The position numbers and the translations under genes are program-made. Positions 8,474 through 19,259 of a DNA stretch of 64,000 nt are shown piece after piece. The stretch lies in contig NZ_JAQSDO010000019.1 in assembly GCF_029945965.1 (NCBI RefSeq), positions 1-64,000 on the forward strand, given 5' to 3'. The notes under the pieces are model-generated. The model was not told the DNA's origin, did not search any database, and saw only the letters and a program-made list of their open reading frames with translations. Position 1 is the first letter of the stretch. Each line of letters starts with the position of its first letter. Origin of the DNA: Thermomonas sp. (GTDB lineage: Bacteria > Pseudomonadota > Gammaproteobacteria > Xanthomonadales > Xanthomonadaceae).

Positions 8474-8740
8474 ATGTCGATATTTGATTTCCTCAAGCCC
8501 AAGAAGAACACCGCTTCGGTCGCCAAGGATCGCCTGCGCATCATCATCGCGCAGGAGCGCAAGAGCGAAGGCCAGCCTGACTACCTGCCGCTGCTGCGTC
8601 GCGAACTGCTGGAAGTGATCCGCAAGTACGTCAACGTGGATGTCGATGCGGTCAAGGTGGACGTGGTCAAGGATGGCGAGCACGACGTGCTGGATATTTC
8701 GGTCGCACTGCCGGAAGAACGCGCGCAAGCCAGCGCCTGA
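8474..8740 (+). CDS. minE: Cell division topological specificity factor MinE
   Basis: 88-aa activator of the MinD ATPase that drives Min oscillation and restricts MinCD to the poles. The N-terminus [12 protein letters not shown] is the membrane-binding/anti-MinCD segment; [10 protein letters not shown] is the MinD-contact helix. The ATG at 8474 lies 7 nt after GGAGG (8463-8467); an in-frame TTG at 8468 would overlap that ribosome site, so it was rejected. The gene begins 3 nt after the minD stop. Confidence 0.96.
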   Translation: MSIFDFLKPKKNTASVAKDRLRIIIAQERKSEGQPDYLPLLRRELLEVIRKYVNVDVDAVKVDVVKDGEHDVLDISVALPEERAQASA

Positions 8741-8768
8741 ACTCACCTTCTACTCGCCCCGGCTTGGA

Positions 8769-8947
8769 GCCATAGGCACGCGACTTTCTCGGGCTCTAAA
8801 TGCCTGTCGAAGTTCACCTGCCTATGGCCCCAAACCTCATCGAAACCGCGGCTTCCCGAGGTGTGCGAGACGGCAGGAGCTGGCGGCATGGGCGGGGCAG
8901 GATTCGCCGGCATTTCGAGCCAAGAAGACTGCCCCGCCCATGCTGCC
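8769..8947 (+). repeat. Two inverted repeats between minE and the HExxH gene
   Basis: GCCATAGGCA (8769-8778) pairs with TGCCTATGGC (8818-8827). Further on, a 19-bp arm GGCGGCATGGGCGGGGCAG (8882-8900) pairs with 8929-8947 with a single G:T position. The second hairpin has a 28-nt loop and no T run, so it is not a standard terminator. It overlaps one of the two possible starts of the next gene (ATG 8940). Function is unknown. Confidence 0.6.
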
Positions 8948-8957
8948 AGCGACGACG

Positions 8958-9455
8958 ATGCCTCCTCAATCCAACATTCTTACCCTGGCCGACATCGCAT
9001 TCGACGATGCTGCGGCATTGTTGGCGCGATTCGGATTGAACCTGCAACGCGTCGCCGATGGCGACTCGATCCCCGGCAGCTATTGGGGCGAATGCGAGGC
9101 CGGGATCATCGGCAACACCGTGCATGCGCGCACCGACACGCCGGTGCATTCGCTGCTGCACGAAGCCTGCCACCTGATCGTGCTGCCGCCAGAGCGTCGC
9201 AGCGGCGTGCATACCGACGCCACCGACAGCATCGAGGAAGAAGATGCCGTCTGCGTGCTGCAGGTGCTGCTGGGCGATGCACTTCCAGACGTAGGGCGCG
9301 AACGGGTACTCGCCGACATGGATGCCTGGGGCTATACCTTCCGGCTGGAATCGGCGCGAGCCTATGTCGAACACGACGCCGAAACTGCCTGGGCCTGGCT
9401 GCATGAGCACGGCCTGGTTGATGCGGATCGCAAATTGATCCTGCCGCCGGTCTGA
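8958..9455 (+). CDS. Uncharacterised protein with an HExxH motif
   Basis: 165-aa protein, no family recognised with confidence. HEACH at residues 68-72 matches the zinc-metallopeptidase signature HExxH. An acidic cluster (EEED, 93-96) about 21 residues further on is where a gluzincin-like third ligand could sit, as in ImmA/IrrE-type proteins; that comparison is inference. There is no signal peptide or membrane helix, so it is probably cytoplasmic. The start could also be ATG 8940; neither has a clear ribosome site, and a strong hairpin ends at 8947. It is a plausible metal-dependent hydrolase downstream of minCDE, but the catalytic role is untested. Confidence 0.7.
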   Translation: MPPQSNILTLADIAFDDAAALLARFGLNLQRVADGDSIPGSYWGECEAGIIGNTVHARTDTPVHSLLHEACHLIVLPPERRSGVHTDATDSIEEEDAVCVLQVLLGDALPDVGRERVLADMDAWGYTFRLESARAYVEHDAETAWAWLHEHGLVDADRKLILPPV

Positions 9456-9532
9456 GACCTGGAACTTGCAGCCAGCTGCACGCGCGGTCTAGCCTTGCTG
9501 TCCCGGCGCATGCGCCGAACCAGGAAGCCGCC

Positions 9533-11533
9533 GTGACCCTACGCCCCGCCCTGCTTGCACTCGCCATCGTCGGCGCATTGGGCCTTGCCGCCTGCAAACC
9601 TGACGCAACGCCAGCCCCGACCACCTCCGGCATTCCCGCACCCCCTGCTTCGGAAACCGCAGACCAGTTCGTCGCGCGGGTCAACGATGAGCTGCGCAAC
9701 ATCAGCGCAGAACTCAATTCTGCGCAGTGGTTGTCGAGTACATATATCAATAGCGACAGCGAACTGGTCGCTGCCAAGGCCAACGAGCGTTGGCTGACCC
9801 AGCTCAACGCGTGGATCGAGCAATCCCGACGCTTCGACGGCCAGAAGCTGTCACCCGAAACCGCACGTTCGATCAAGCTGATCAAGCTGATGACCGCGAT
9901 GCCGGCGCCGAAGGATCCGGCCAAACTGGCTGAGCTCACCAGGATTGCTACACGCATGGAAGGCATGTATGGCGCCGGCAGCTACTGCACGGGTGAAGGC
10001 GAAGCCCGGAGGTGCCGCGACCTCGGCCAGCTCAGCGATGTTCTGGCGACCAGCCGCGACTACGACGCACAGCTGGATGCCTTCAATGGCTGGCACACGA
10101 TCAGCCAGCCGATGCGCAAGGACTACACGCGCTTCGCCCAACTCGTCAACGAAGGCGCGAAGGAAATGGGCTTCGCCGATGCCGGCGAAATGTGGCGTTC
10201 CGGCTACGACATGACTCCGGCCGAACTGGCTGCCGAGACCGATCGTTTATGGGATCAGGTCAAGCCACTGTACGAACAGCTGCATTGCTATGCCCGCGGC
10301 AAACTGGACGCCAAGTACGGGCCGGACAAGGGCGAAGTGGCCGGCGGGATGCTGCCTGCGCACCTGATGGGCAACATGTGGCAACAGGAGTGGGGCAACC
10401 TGTGGGACATCATGCAGCCCTACCCGGGCGCAGGTAGCCTGGACGTGAACTTCGCGCTGCAAGCAATCGCACATGCCGATCTCACCAGCGAACGCAACAA
10501 GCCGGTTGATACGGGCGAGTCCGCGGCCCAGCATGAGGTCAATGCCGAGCGTGCTGCCGCATTGGACACGGCCAAGAAGATGGCCGAACGCGCGCAGGAT
10601 TTCTACGTCTCGTTGGGCATGCAGAAGTTGCCGCAAAGCTATTGGGAGAAGTCGCAATTCATCAAACCGCTGGATCGCGATGTGGTCTGCCACGCTAGCG
10701 CCTGGGACATGAACATGGCTGGCGACGTGCGCACCAAGATGTGCATCAACCCGACCGAGGAAGACCTGACCACGATCTACCACGAGCTCGGCCACCTGTA
10801 TTACGACCTGGCCTACAACAAGCAGCCGCCGATCTTCCAGAACGCCGCGCACGACGGCTTCCACGAAGCCATTGGCGACACCATCGTGTTGGCGATGACG
10901 CCGAATTACATGCATTCGGTCGGTCTGGTCGGCGCGCAGCAGCAGAGCCACGAGGCCATGATCAACGCACAGATGCGGATGGCATTGTCGAAGGTCGCGT
11001 TCCTGCCATTCGGCTTGATGATCGACCGTTGGCGCTGGGGGGTATTCGATGGTTCGATCAAGCCGGAGAACTACAACAAGGCCTGGTGGGACCTGAAGGC
11101 CAAGTACCAAGGCGTGGCGCCGATCAGCCCACGCGGCGAAACCTATTTCGACCCGGGCGCGAAATACCACGTCCCGGCCAACACGCCGTACACCCGTTAC
11201 TTCCTGGCCCGCATCCTGCAGTTCCAGTTCTACAAGTCGCTATGCGATGCATCCGGCTACAAGGGTCCGCTGTACGAATGCAGCTTCTACGGCAGCAAGG
11301 AAGCCGGCGAGAAATACTCGGCGATGTTGTCCAAGGGCGCCAGCCAACCCTGGCAGCAGACCATGAAGGAACTGACCGGCGGCGAAAAGATGGATGCCAG
11401 CGCGGTACTGGAATACTTCGCCCCGCTGCAGGAGTGGTTGAAGCAGCAAAATTCGACCCAGCAGTGCGGATGGACGAGCAGCGCTTCAAGCACACACGCT
11501 AATCCCCAGCCAAACCCGCCAGCAGCGGGATAA
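9533..11533 (+). CDS. M2-family peptidyl-dipeptidase (ACE-like) lipoprotein
   Basis: Zinc carboxydipeptidase related to angiotensin-converting enzyme, releasing dipeptides from the C-terminus of peptides. The 666-aa product starts with a lipoprotein signal (LAAC, Cys near residue 21), so it is envelope-anchored. The zinc site is HELGH (His417, His421) with the third ligand Glu445 in FHEAIGD, 24 residues on as in ACE. The GTG start at 9533 follows AGGAAG. Bacterial homologues are known in Xanthomonas. With the M1 and S9 peptidases nearby it suggests growth on peptides. A strong hairpin follows the stop. Confidence 0.93.
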   Translation: MTLRPALLALAIVGALGLAACKPDATPAPTTSGIPAPPASETADQFVARVNDELRNISAELNSAQWLSSTYINSDSELVAAKANERWLTQLNAWIEQSRRFDGQKLSPETARSIKLIKLMTAMPAPKDPAKLAELTRIATRMEGMYGAGSYCTGEGEARRCRDLGQLSDVLATSRDYDAQLDAFNGWHTISQPMRKDYTRFAQLVNEGAKEMGFADAGEMWRSGYDMTPAELAAETDRLWDQVKPLYEQLHCYARGKLDAKYGPDKGEVAGGMLPAHLMGNMWQQEWGNLWDIMQPYPGAGSLDVNFALQAIAHADLTSERNKPVDTGESAAQHEVNAERAAALDTAKKMAERAQDFYVSLGMQKLPQSYWEKSQFIKPLDRDVVCHASAWDMNMAGDVRTKMCINPTEEDLTTIYHELGHLYYDLAYNKQPPIFQNAAHDGFHEAIGDTIVLAMTPNYMHSVGLVGAQQQSHEAMINAQMRMALSKVAFLPFGLMIDRWRWGVFDGSIKPENYNKAWWDLKAKYQGVAPISPRGETYFDPGAKYHVPANTPYTRYFLARILQFQFYKSLCDASGYKGPLYECSFYGSKEAGEKYSAMLSKGASQPWQQTMKELTGGEKMDASAVLEYFAPLQEWLKQQNSTQQCGWTSSASSTHANPQPNPPAAG

Positions 11534-11548
11534 CTGTCAACCAAGGGC

Positions 11549-11582
11549 CACTCAAGGGCCGGCGCAAGCCGGCCCTTGAGTG
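11549..11582 (+). terminator. Strong hairpin after the M2 peptidase gene
   Basis: A perfect 15-bp stem, CACTCAAGGGCCGGC with its complement, surrounds a 4-nt GCAA loop 15 nt after the stop. There is no T tract, so it may be a weak terminator or an mRNA-stabilising 3' structure. Confidence 0.65.
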
Positions 11583-11674
11583 GATGTGCACCAGATCACC
11601 TGCAACATTGCTTTCGGCACATGCAAATGCCACGCAGGTATAGAATTGTTAAAAACCTCCAATCGACTGGCCAT

Positions 11675-12010
11675 ATGATGAAGTTCAAGATTCTTGTAAT
11701 CGCCCTTGGCATGACCGTTGCGTCGTTGTCGCTTTCTGCCAACGCACAATCGACCTCTGGCAATATCACTGGCGAAGCCAAGGCCGGCGACACGATTTAC
11801 GTGACCAATACCGGCACCGGCCTCAAGCGTGAAACAAAGATCAGCAAGGATGGCAAGTACCAGGTCCGCAATCTGCCGGCCGGTACCTATCAAGTGGTCC
11901 CCATGCATGCCGACGGCAGCTTCGAACCATCGCAGCAGCTGGACGTCCGCTCGGGCTCGAGCAGTCGCGTAATGCCGCTATCGAAATCCGCTGAAGCCAA
12001 CACGCCGTAA
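11675..12010 (+). CDS. Small secreted protein with a carboxypeptidase-regulatory-like fold
   Basis: 111-aa protein with an N-terminal signal peptide (cleavage expected after SANA, about residue 24). The mature part resembles the beta-sandwich carboxypeptidase-regulatory-like domain found at the N-terminus of some TonB receptors (NTGTGLKRETKISKDGKYQV, then LPAGTYQV). It is probably periplasmic or surface-exposed; the role is unknown. The frame is open upstream, but the ATG at 11675 (with a second ATG at 11678) gives the signal peptide. TATAGAAT about 35 nt upstream could be its -10 element, without a convincing -35. It stands alone between a peptidase and an oxygenase gene. Confidence 0.7.
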   Translation: MMKFKILVIALGMTVASLSLSANAQSTSGNITGEAKAGDTIYVTNTGTGLKRETKISKDGKYQVRNLPAGTYQVVPMHADGSFEPSQQLDVRSGSSSRVMPLSKSAEANTP

Positions 12011-12058
12011 GCGGGCGACATCTGGCGCGGTTACCTGATCGGCAGCCATACTGTCGCC

Positions 12059-13138
12059 ATGGACGACTTAGCCCCGCAAGCCCTTGCCACCGCCACCGCA
12101 CTGCCGGCGCGTTACTACGTTGACGCATCGATGCCGGCGATCGACCGCAGCATGGTGTTCGACCGTAGTTGGCAACTCATCGCGCATGCATGCCAATTGC
12201 GCGATGCCGGCGATCATGTAATCGGCAACCTCGCAGGCTTGCCGCTGATCGCGGTACGCGGTGCTGATACGGCCATTCGCGTGTTCCACAACGTCTGCCG
12301 ACATCGTGCCGGACCGATCGCGCAATGCGACGGGCTTGCCGCTAAGTCATTGCGCTGCCGCTATCACGGCTGGAACTACGGCTTGGACGGCGTGCTGAAA
12401 TCCGCGCCGGAAATGCAGGATGCGCTGGACTTCGAACCGTCCTCGATCCATTTGCCGCAACTCGCGGTGAAGATCTGGCAAGGTCTGGTGTTTGCCGCAG
12501 TGGACGAAGCGCAGGCACCGGATTTTGATACGTTCGTCGCGGGCATCGATGCCCGCCTCGGCGCCGATCGCGGTCTGGAACACTACGACCGCCATCATCG
12601 CGTCGGTTACGACATCGCCTGCAACTGGAAGGTCTATGTCGATAATTTCCTCGAGGGTTACCACGTTCCGCACGTGCACCCTGGCCTCAACCGCCTGCTC
12701 GACTACCGCAGCTACCGCACCGAGCTGATGCAGTGGCACAACCTGCAATGGAGCCCGCTGGAAAGCGATGCCTCGCTGTATGGCAATGGCGACGCGCTTT
12801 ATTACTGGCTGTGGCCGAACACCATGCTCAACATCCTGCCCGGCCGCCTGCAGACCAATCGAGTCATTCCGCTGGGCGTGGATCATTGCCGGGTGGAATT
12901 CGATAGCTACTACGCGACAAGCGACGATGAAGCTGCCGATGCCAAGCGCAACGCCGACCTGGAGTTCAGCGACGAAGTCCAGCATGAGGACCTCGGCATC
13001 TGCGAGGACGTGCAGCGTGGCTTTGCATCCGGTTCGTATGTACCGGGCCGGCTGAACCCTTTGCGCGAATCTGGCGTGCATCATTTCCATGAGATGCTGC
13101 GCGCGGCCTATCGCGAAGCCGGGTCGAACGCCGCTTAA
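12059..13138 (+). CDS. Rieske [2Fe-2S] ring-hydroxylating-type oxygenase alpha subunit
   Basis: Terminal oxygenase of the Rieske non-haem iron class, 359 aa. The Rieske cluster ligands are Cys80-x-His82 and Cys100-x2-His103 (CRHR, then CRYHGW). The mononuclear iron site is His202 and His205 in NFLEGYHVPHVH, with the bridging Asp195 before it. The late stretch HEDLGICEDVQRG resembles the choline, carnitine and glycine-betaine monooxygenase branch rather than aromatic dioxygenases, so a quaternary amine substrate is possible; this is inference. No reductase or ferredoxin gene is adjacent. An amino-acid permease gene follows after 43 nt and is probably cotranscribed. Confidence 0.88.
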   Translation: MDDLAPQALATATALPARYYVDASMPAIDRSMVFDRSWQLIAHACQLRDAGDHVIGNLAGLPLIAVRGADTAIRVFHNVCRHRAGPIAQCDGLAAKSLRCRYHGWNYGLDGVLKSAPEMQDALDFEPSSIHLPQLAVKIWQGLVFAAVDEAQAPDFDTFVAGIDARLGADRGLEHYDRHHRVGYDIACNWKVYVDNFLEGYHVPHVHPGLNRLLDYRSYRTELMQWHNLQWSPLESDASLYGNGDALYYWLWPNTMLNILPGRLQTNRVIPLGVDHCRVEFDSYYATSDDEAADAKRNADLEFSDEVQHEDLGICEDVQRGFASGSYVPGRLNPLRESGVHHFHEMLRAAYREAGSNAA

Positions 13139-13181
13139 TCGCGCGTCAAGCATAACCGGCAAATCACAACAGGGATTCCGC

Positions 13182-14525
13182 ATGTCCGAGTCGCAGTACG
13201 CCTCAACCGACAGCGGTACCCAGGCAAGCGCCAAACCGCTCGGCTTGTGGATGGCCATCGCGCTGGTCGTGGGCAGCATGATCGGTAGCGGCGTGTTCCT
13301 GCTGCCCGCGGCGCTTGCACCTTATGGCGCAGCCAGCCTGGTCGGCTGGGGCATCAGCCTGTGTGGCGCACTGCTGCTGGCCGCGACCTTCGCCAAGCTT
13401 GCAGTGCACTGGCCGTGCACCGGCGGCCCTTACGCTTACGTACGCCGCAGCTTCGGTGATGGCGCCGGATTCGCAGTCGCCTGGAGTTACTGGATCTCGA
13501 TCTGGTCCGGCCTGGCCGGGATCGCGGTCGCCTTCGCCGGCAGCATCGGCGCGATCTTCCCGGCGCTGACCGCGACGCCCGTGCGCGCGGCGACCTGTGC
13601 GTTGTGCGCCCTGTGGTTCTGCACCTTCGTCAACTTGGTCGGCTTGCGTTCGGCCGGGCGCATGCAGGTGCTGGTGACCACATTGAAACTGGTGCCGCTG
13701 CTGTTGTTCGGGCTCGTCGCGCTGTGGTTCGTCGATGCCAGCAACTATGTTCCGTTCAACCCCAGCGGCAAAAGCTTGCCACAGGTGGCACAGATCACGG
13801 TGATCCTGACCATGTGGGCCTTCGCTGGCCTCGAGGTCGCGACTGTGCCGGCCGGGGCAATCCGTGACCCCAAGCGCACCATTCCGCGCGCGACCATACT
13901 CGGCACTTTACTTGCCGGCATCGCCACCATCCTGGCCTGCACCACCGTGCTCGGGCTGGTGCCAGCGGACACCCTTGCGCAATCGGGCGCGCCAATGGCC
14001 GACGCCGCTGGTCGCTTGTGGGGACCGGGCGCAGCAATGGGAGTCGCGATACTGGCGGCGGTCTCGACCTTTGGCGCAATCAATGGCTGGGTGCTGGTTT
14101 GCGCGCAGGTCTCGTTGGCTGCCGCCGACGATGGTCTGTTTCCGAAGCGCTTCGCGCGCCTCGATGCCAATGGCTCGCCAGCCTTTGGGATCTTGATAGG
14201 CGCTGTCCTGGCGACAGTGCTGGTGATCGCCAGCTACAGCCGCTCACTGGTAGAGCTGTTCACCTTCATTCTGCTGATCTCGACCTCGGCGATCCTGCTG
14301 CCCTACGCCGCCAGCAGCGCGGCCTGGCTGCGCAGCCACGGCGGCAACGGCGGACGCACGGTCGCAGCACTGGCCCTGATCTACAGCGTCTATGCATTGT
14401 TCGGGGCTGGCGGCGAGGCACTGGCATGGGGCGCGGTGCTGCTGCTGGCCGGCGTGCCGGTGTATTTGTGGATGCGTCGAACAAATCGAGCAACAATCAT
14501 CGCCGCACACGACCCGGCAGCCTGA
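13182..14525 (+). CDS. APC-superfamily amino acid permease
   Basis: 447-aa inner-membrane transporter with about 12 hydrophobic segments. The first helix carries the APC signature GSMIGSGVFLLP, the unwound substrate-binding region of AdiC-like proteins. The ATG at 13182 follows an AGGGA ribosome site. It lies 43 nt after the Rieske oxygenase gene on the same strand, suggesting it imports the oxygenase substrate or a related amine/amino acid. Antiport, as in arginine/agmatine exchangers, cannot be excluded. Substrate is unknown. Confidence 0.88.
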   Translation: MSESQYASTDSGTQASAKPLGLWMAIALVVGSMIGSGVFLLPAALAPYGAASLVGWGISLCGALLLAATFAKLAVHWPCTGGPYAYVRRSFGDGAGFAVAWSYWISIWSGLAGIAVAFAGSIGAIFPALTATPVRAATCALCALWFCTFVNLVGLRSAGRMQVLVTTLKLVPLLLFGLVALWFVDASNYVPFNPSGKSLPQVAQITVILTMWAFAGLEVATVPAGAIRDPKRTIPRATILGTLLAGIATILACTTVLGLVPADTLAQSGAPMADAAGRLWGPGAAMGVAILAAVSTFGAINGWVLVCAQVSLAAADDGLFPKRFARLDANGSPAFGILIGAVLATVLVIASYSRSLVELFTFILLISTSAILLPYAASSAAWLRSHGGNGGRTVAALALIYSVYALFGAGGEALAWGAVLLLAGVPVYLWMRRTNRATIIAAHDPAA

Positions 14526-14531
14526 CCCGGA

Positions 14532-15788
14532 TTACATCTCGTCGGTAGGTTCCAGCCCCATCACCTGCACGGATGATGCGGTGCGCAGGCGACGCTGATC
14601 GCGTTGCTCATGGCGCCAGACAATCCACGCCACGATGCTGAATGTCGATGAGGCCAGTGCCAGTCCAATGCCGGTGCCACTGACGAGCGAGGACAGCACA
14701 CCCGCGATCACCGCATTGGACAACAAGCCGGTGAACGCCTGCAGCGACGACGCCCCGCCACGCTGCTGCGGATACATGTCCAGGATCGCCAAGGTGAGGA
14801 TCGGGAATACCAGCGCGATGCCAAATGCATTGAGGCTGATCGGCAACACTGCCCATGGTAGCCGCGGCGCTTCGACCAGCAGGTTGTAGCCGACGTTCAG
14901 AAGTGCCGCGGTGCCGCAACAGATGAATCCGATGTTGGCCAGGCGCACGCCATCGATCCGGCCAGCGGCGCGCCCAGACGCGAATGCGCCCAGCATCATC
15001 CCGCTGATCATCGGGATGAAGAACCAACCGAACTGGCGCTCGTTCAGGTGCATCAGGTCCAGCACGAATGCGGGTGCCGAGGCGATGTAGAGGAACAGCG
15101 CGCCGAAGTTGAGCGCACCAGCGATCGACAGGCGCACGAAACGCGGGTTGCCGAGGATGCCCAGGTAATTGCGCAACAAGGCTGCCGGACGCAGGCGCAC
15201 GCGCGCTTCGGGCGGATGGGTTTCCGGCAGCGAATACGCCGCCACCACCCACAGCACGGCCGCGAACACCGCCAGGAACCAGAAAATCGCCTGCCATTGG
15301 CTCCAGCCCACGATCCAGCCGCCGATGATCGGCGCGACCGCCGGCGCGATGCCGAAGATCATCGAGACATGGCTCATCAAGCGCTGGGCATCGTCGCCCT
15401 GCAGCACATCACGGATCACCGCGCGGCCCACGATCATGCCAACACCCGCGCTCAAGCCCTGCAACGCGCGGAACAGCAGCAGCATCGGCATCGAGGTGGA
15501 CAGCGCACATCCAACCGATGCCAGCACGAACACCGCAAGGCCAGCCAGGATGACCCGCTTGCGACCAATCGCATCTGACAGCGGGCCATGCACCACGCTC
15601 ATCGCCGCATACGCCAGCAGGTAGACGCTGATGGTCTGCTGCATCGCCAGCTTGCCTGCGCCCAGGTTGGCGCCGATCTGCGGGAATGCAGGAAAAATGG
15701 TGTCGATCGAGAACGGCCCGAACATCGCCAGCGCGCCAAGAATGGCGGCCAGCCGACCGTAGGACACCTTGTTCGCCGAGGCATGCAT
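14532..15788 (-). CDS. MFS multidrug efflux transporter (Bcr/CflA type)
   Basis: About 418-aa inner-membrane proton-coupled exporter with 12 predicted helices. Motif A-like PLSDAIGRKRVIL between helices 2 and 3, the early FSIDTIFPAFPQI and the GVGMIVGRAVIRD segment point to the Bcr/CflA drug-resistance branch. The start is uncertain: ATG 15788 lies in an ATG-rich stretch with ATGs in all frames (15788-15797), and an in-frame ATG at 15827 is an alternative. Neither has a clear ribosome site. It is convergent with the permease gene (6-nt gap) and divergent from the glycine riboswitch of gcvP. Confidence 0.87.
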   Translation of the reverse strand: MHASANKVSYGRLAAILGALAMFGPFSIDTIFPAFPQIGANLGAGKLAMQQTISVYLLAYAAMSVVHGPLSDAIGRKRVILAGLAVFVLASVGCALSTSMPMLLLFRALQGLSAGVGMIVGRAVIRDVLQGDDAQRLMSHVSMIFGIAPAVAPIIGGWIVGWSQWQAIFWFLAVFAAVLWVVAAYSLPETHPPEARVRLRPAALLRNYLGILGNPRFVRLSIAGALNFGALFLYIASAPAFVLDLMHLNERQFGWFFIPMISGMMLGAFASGRAAGRIDGVRLANIGFICCGTAALLNVGYNLLVEAPRLPWAVLPISLNAFGIALVFPILTLAILDMYPQQRGGASSLQAFTGLLSNAVIAGVLSSLVSGTGIGLALASSTFSIVAWIVWRHEQRDQRRLRTASSVQVMGLEPTDEM

Positions 15789-15845
15789 ACATGCATGGTA
15801 CGGCGTGCCTGGTAAGGGACGCGCCATGGAAGCGGCTCTAGCAGC

Positions 15846-15851
15846 TATAAT
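15846..15851 (+). promoter_or_regulatory. Putative -10 element of the gcvP riboswitch transcript
   Basis: A perfect TATAAT sits about 14 nt before the first aptamer. No good -35 hexamer is found 16-18 nt upstream, so activation by a regulator is possible. The position fits a transcript beginning with the riboswitch. Confidence 0.5.
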
Positions 15852-15863
15852 TCCGCCTGTGCA

Positions 15864-16060
15864 TGGTGGGAGAAGTGGCGCGTAGCGCTGCTGCCGAAGG
15901 CGCAACCGCCCGGAATCGCTCAGGCCCGATACCGCCGTGTGACCAAACTCTGGAGAGATCGGCAGCACACGCATGCCGGCGCCGAAGGGGCAAGAAGTCG
16001 CTGCAGGTTCCCCTCCCCTGCCTGCGCGCTTCCAAACTCTCAGGCAAAAGGACAGATGGG
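15864..16060 (+). promoter_or_regulatory. Tandem glycine riboswitch upstream of gcvP
   Basis: Two glycine (gcvT-motif) aptamers in series. Aptamer 1 (about 15864-15938) has GGGAGAAG, CCGAAGGCGCAA and CTCAGGCCC. Aptamer 2 (about 15947-16056) has TGGAGAGA, CCGAAGGGGCAA and the fully conserved ACTCTCAGGCAAAAGGAC. Such tandem aptamers sense glycine and usually switch on glycine-cleavage genes, matching gcvP immediately downstream. The linker is short. The region after it can form two mutually exclusive hairpins (see the next entry). A covariance-model search would settle the boundaries. Confidence 0.93.
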
Positions 16061-16127
16061 CGAACGGGGATTTCGAGCGGCGTAGCCGCGAGCCCGTGAG
16101 CGCCCATCGGCCAGTTGGCCGATGGGC
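16055..16127 (+). promoter_or_regulatory. Likely expression platform of the glycine riboswitch
   Basis: The segment CGCCCATC (16101-16108) can pair upstream with GATGGGCG (16055-16062), which overlaps the end of aptamer 2. It can instead pair downstream in a perfect 11-bp hairpin, GCCCATCGGCC (16102-16112) with GGCCGATGGGC (16117-16127), loop AGTT. The two structures exclude each other. The downstream hairpin has no T tract, which argues against simple intrinsic termination. Assignment as expression platform is inference. Confidence 0.6.
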
Positions 16128-16166
16128 AGGAACATTCCTCCTCAGCCCCTCCGGATGCCTGCTCTC

Positions 16167-19073
<2,907 letters not shown>

Positions 19074-19195
19074 GTCGCCTGAGCGAATGGGCCAGCATGG
19101 CCGCACGCTCCCCCTGTTCCCGTACTCCCCATATCAGCCTAGATTAGGCATGGGGACTTGCGCTTTTCCGATTCCGGAAGGGCTCGAGTAAAAGC

Positions 19196-19219
19196 CGCCG
19201 GCGCATGGGATGCCGGCGA
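19196..19219 (+). repeat. Hairpin upstream of the TonB receptor gene
   Basis: CGCCGGC and GCCGGCG flank a 9-10-nt loop (GCATGGGAT) between gcvP and the receptor gene. No T run follows. It could weakly terminate gcvP transcripts or structure the receptor's leader. Confidence 0.4.
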
Positions 19220-19259
19220 GTGGATTGATACGGTTCCGCACATCCGGGGAGAAACATTG

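Noticed and set aside
8468-8740. TTG start for minE at 8468
   Set aside because: It overlaps the GGAGG ribosome site; the ATG at 8474 gives the standard N-terminus.
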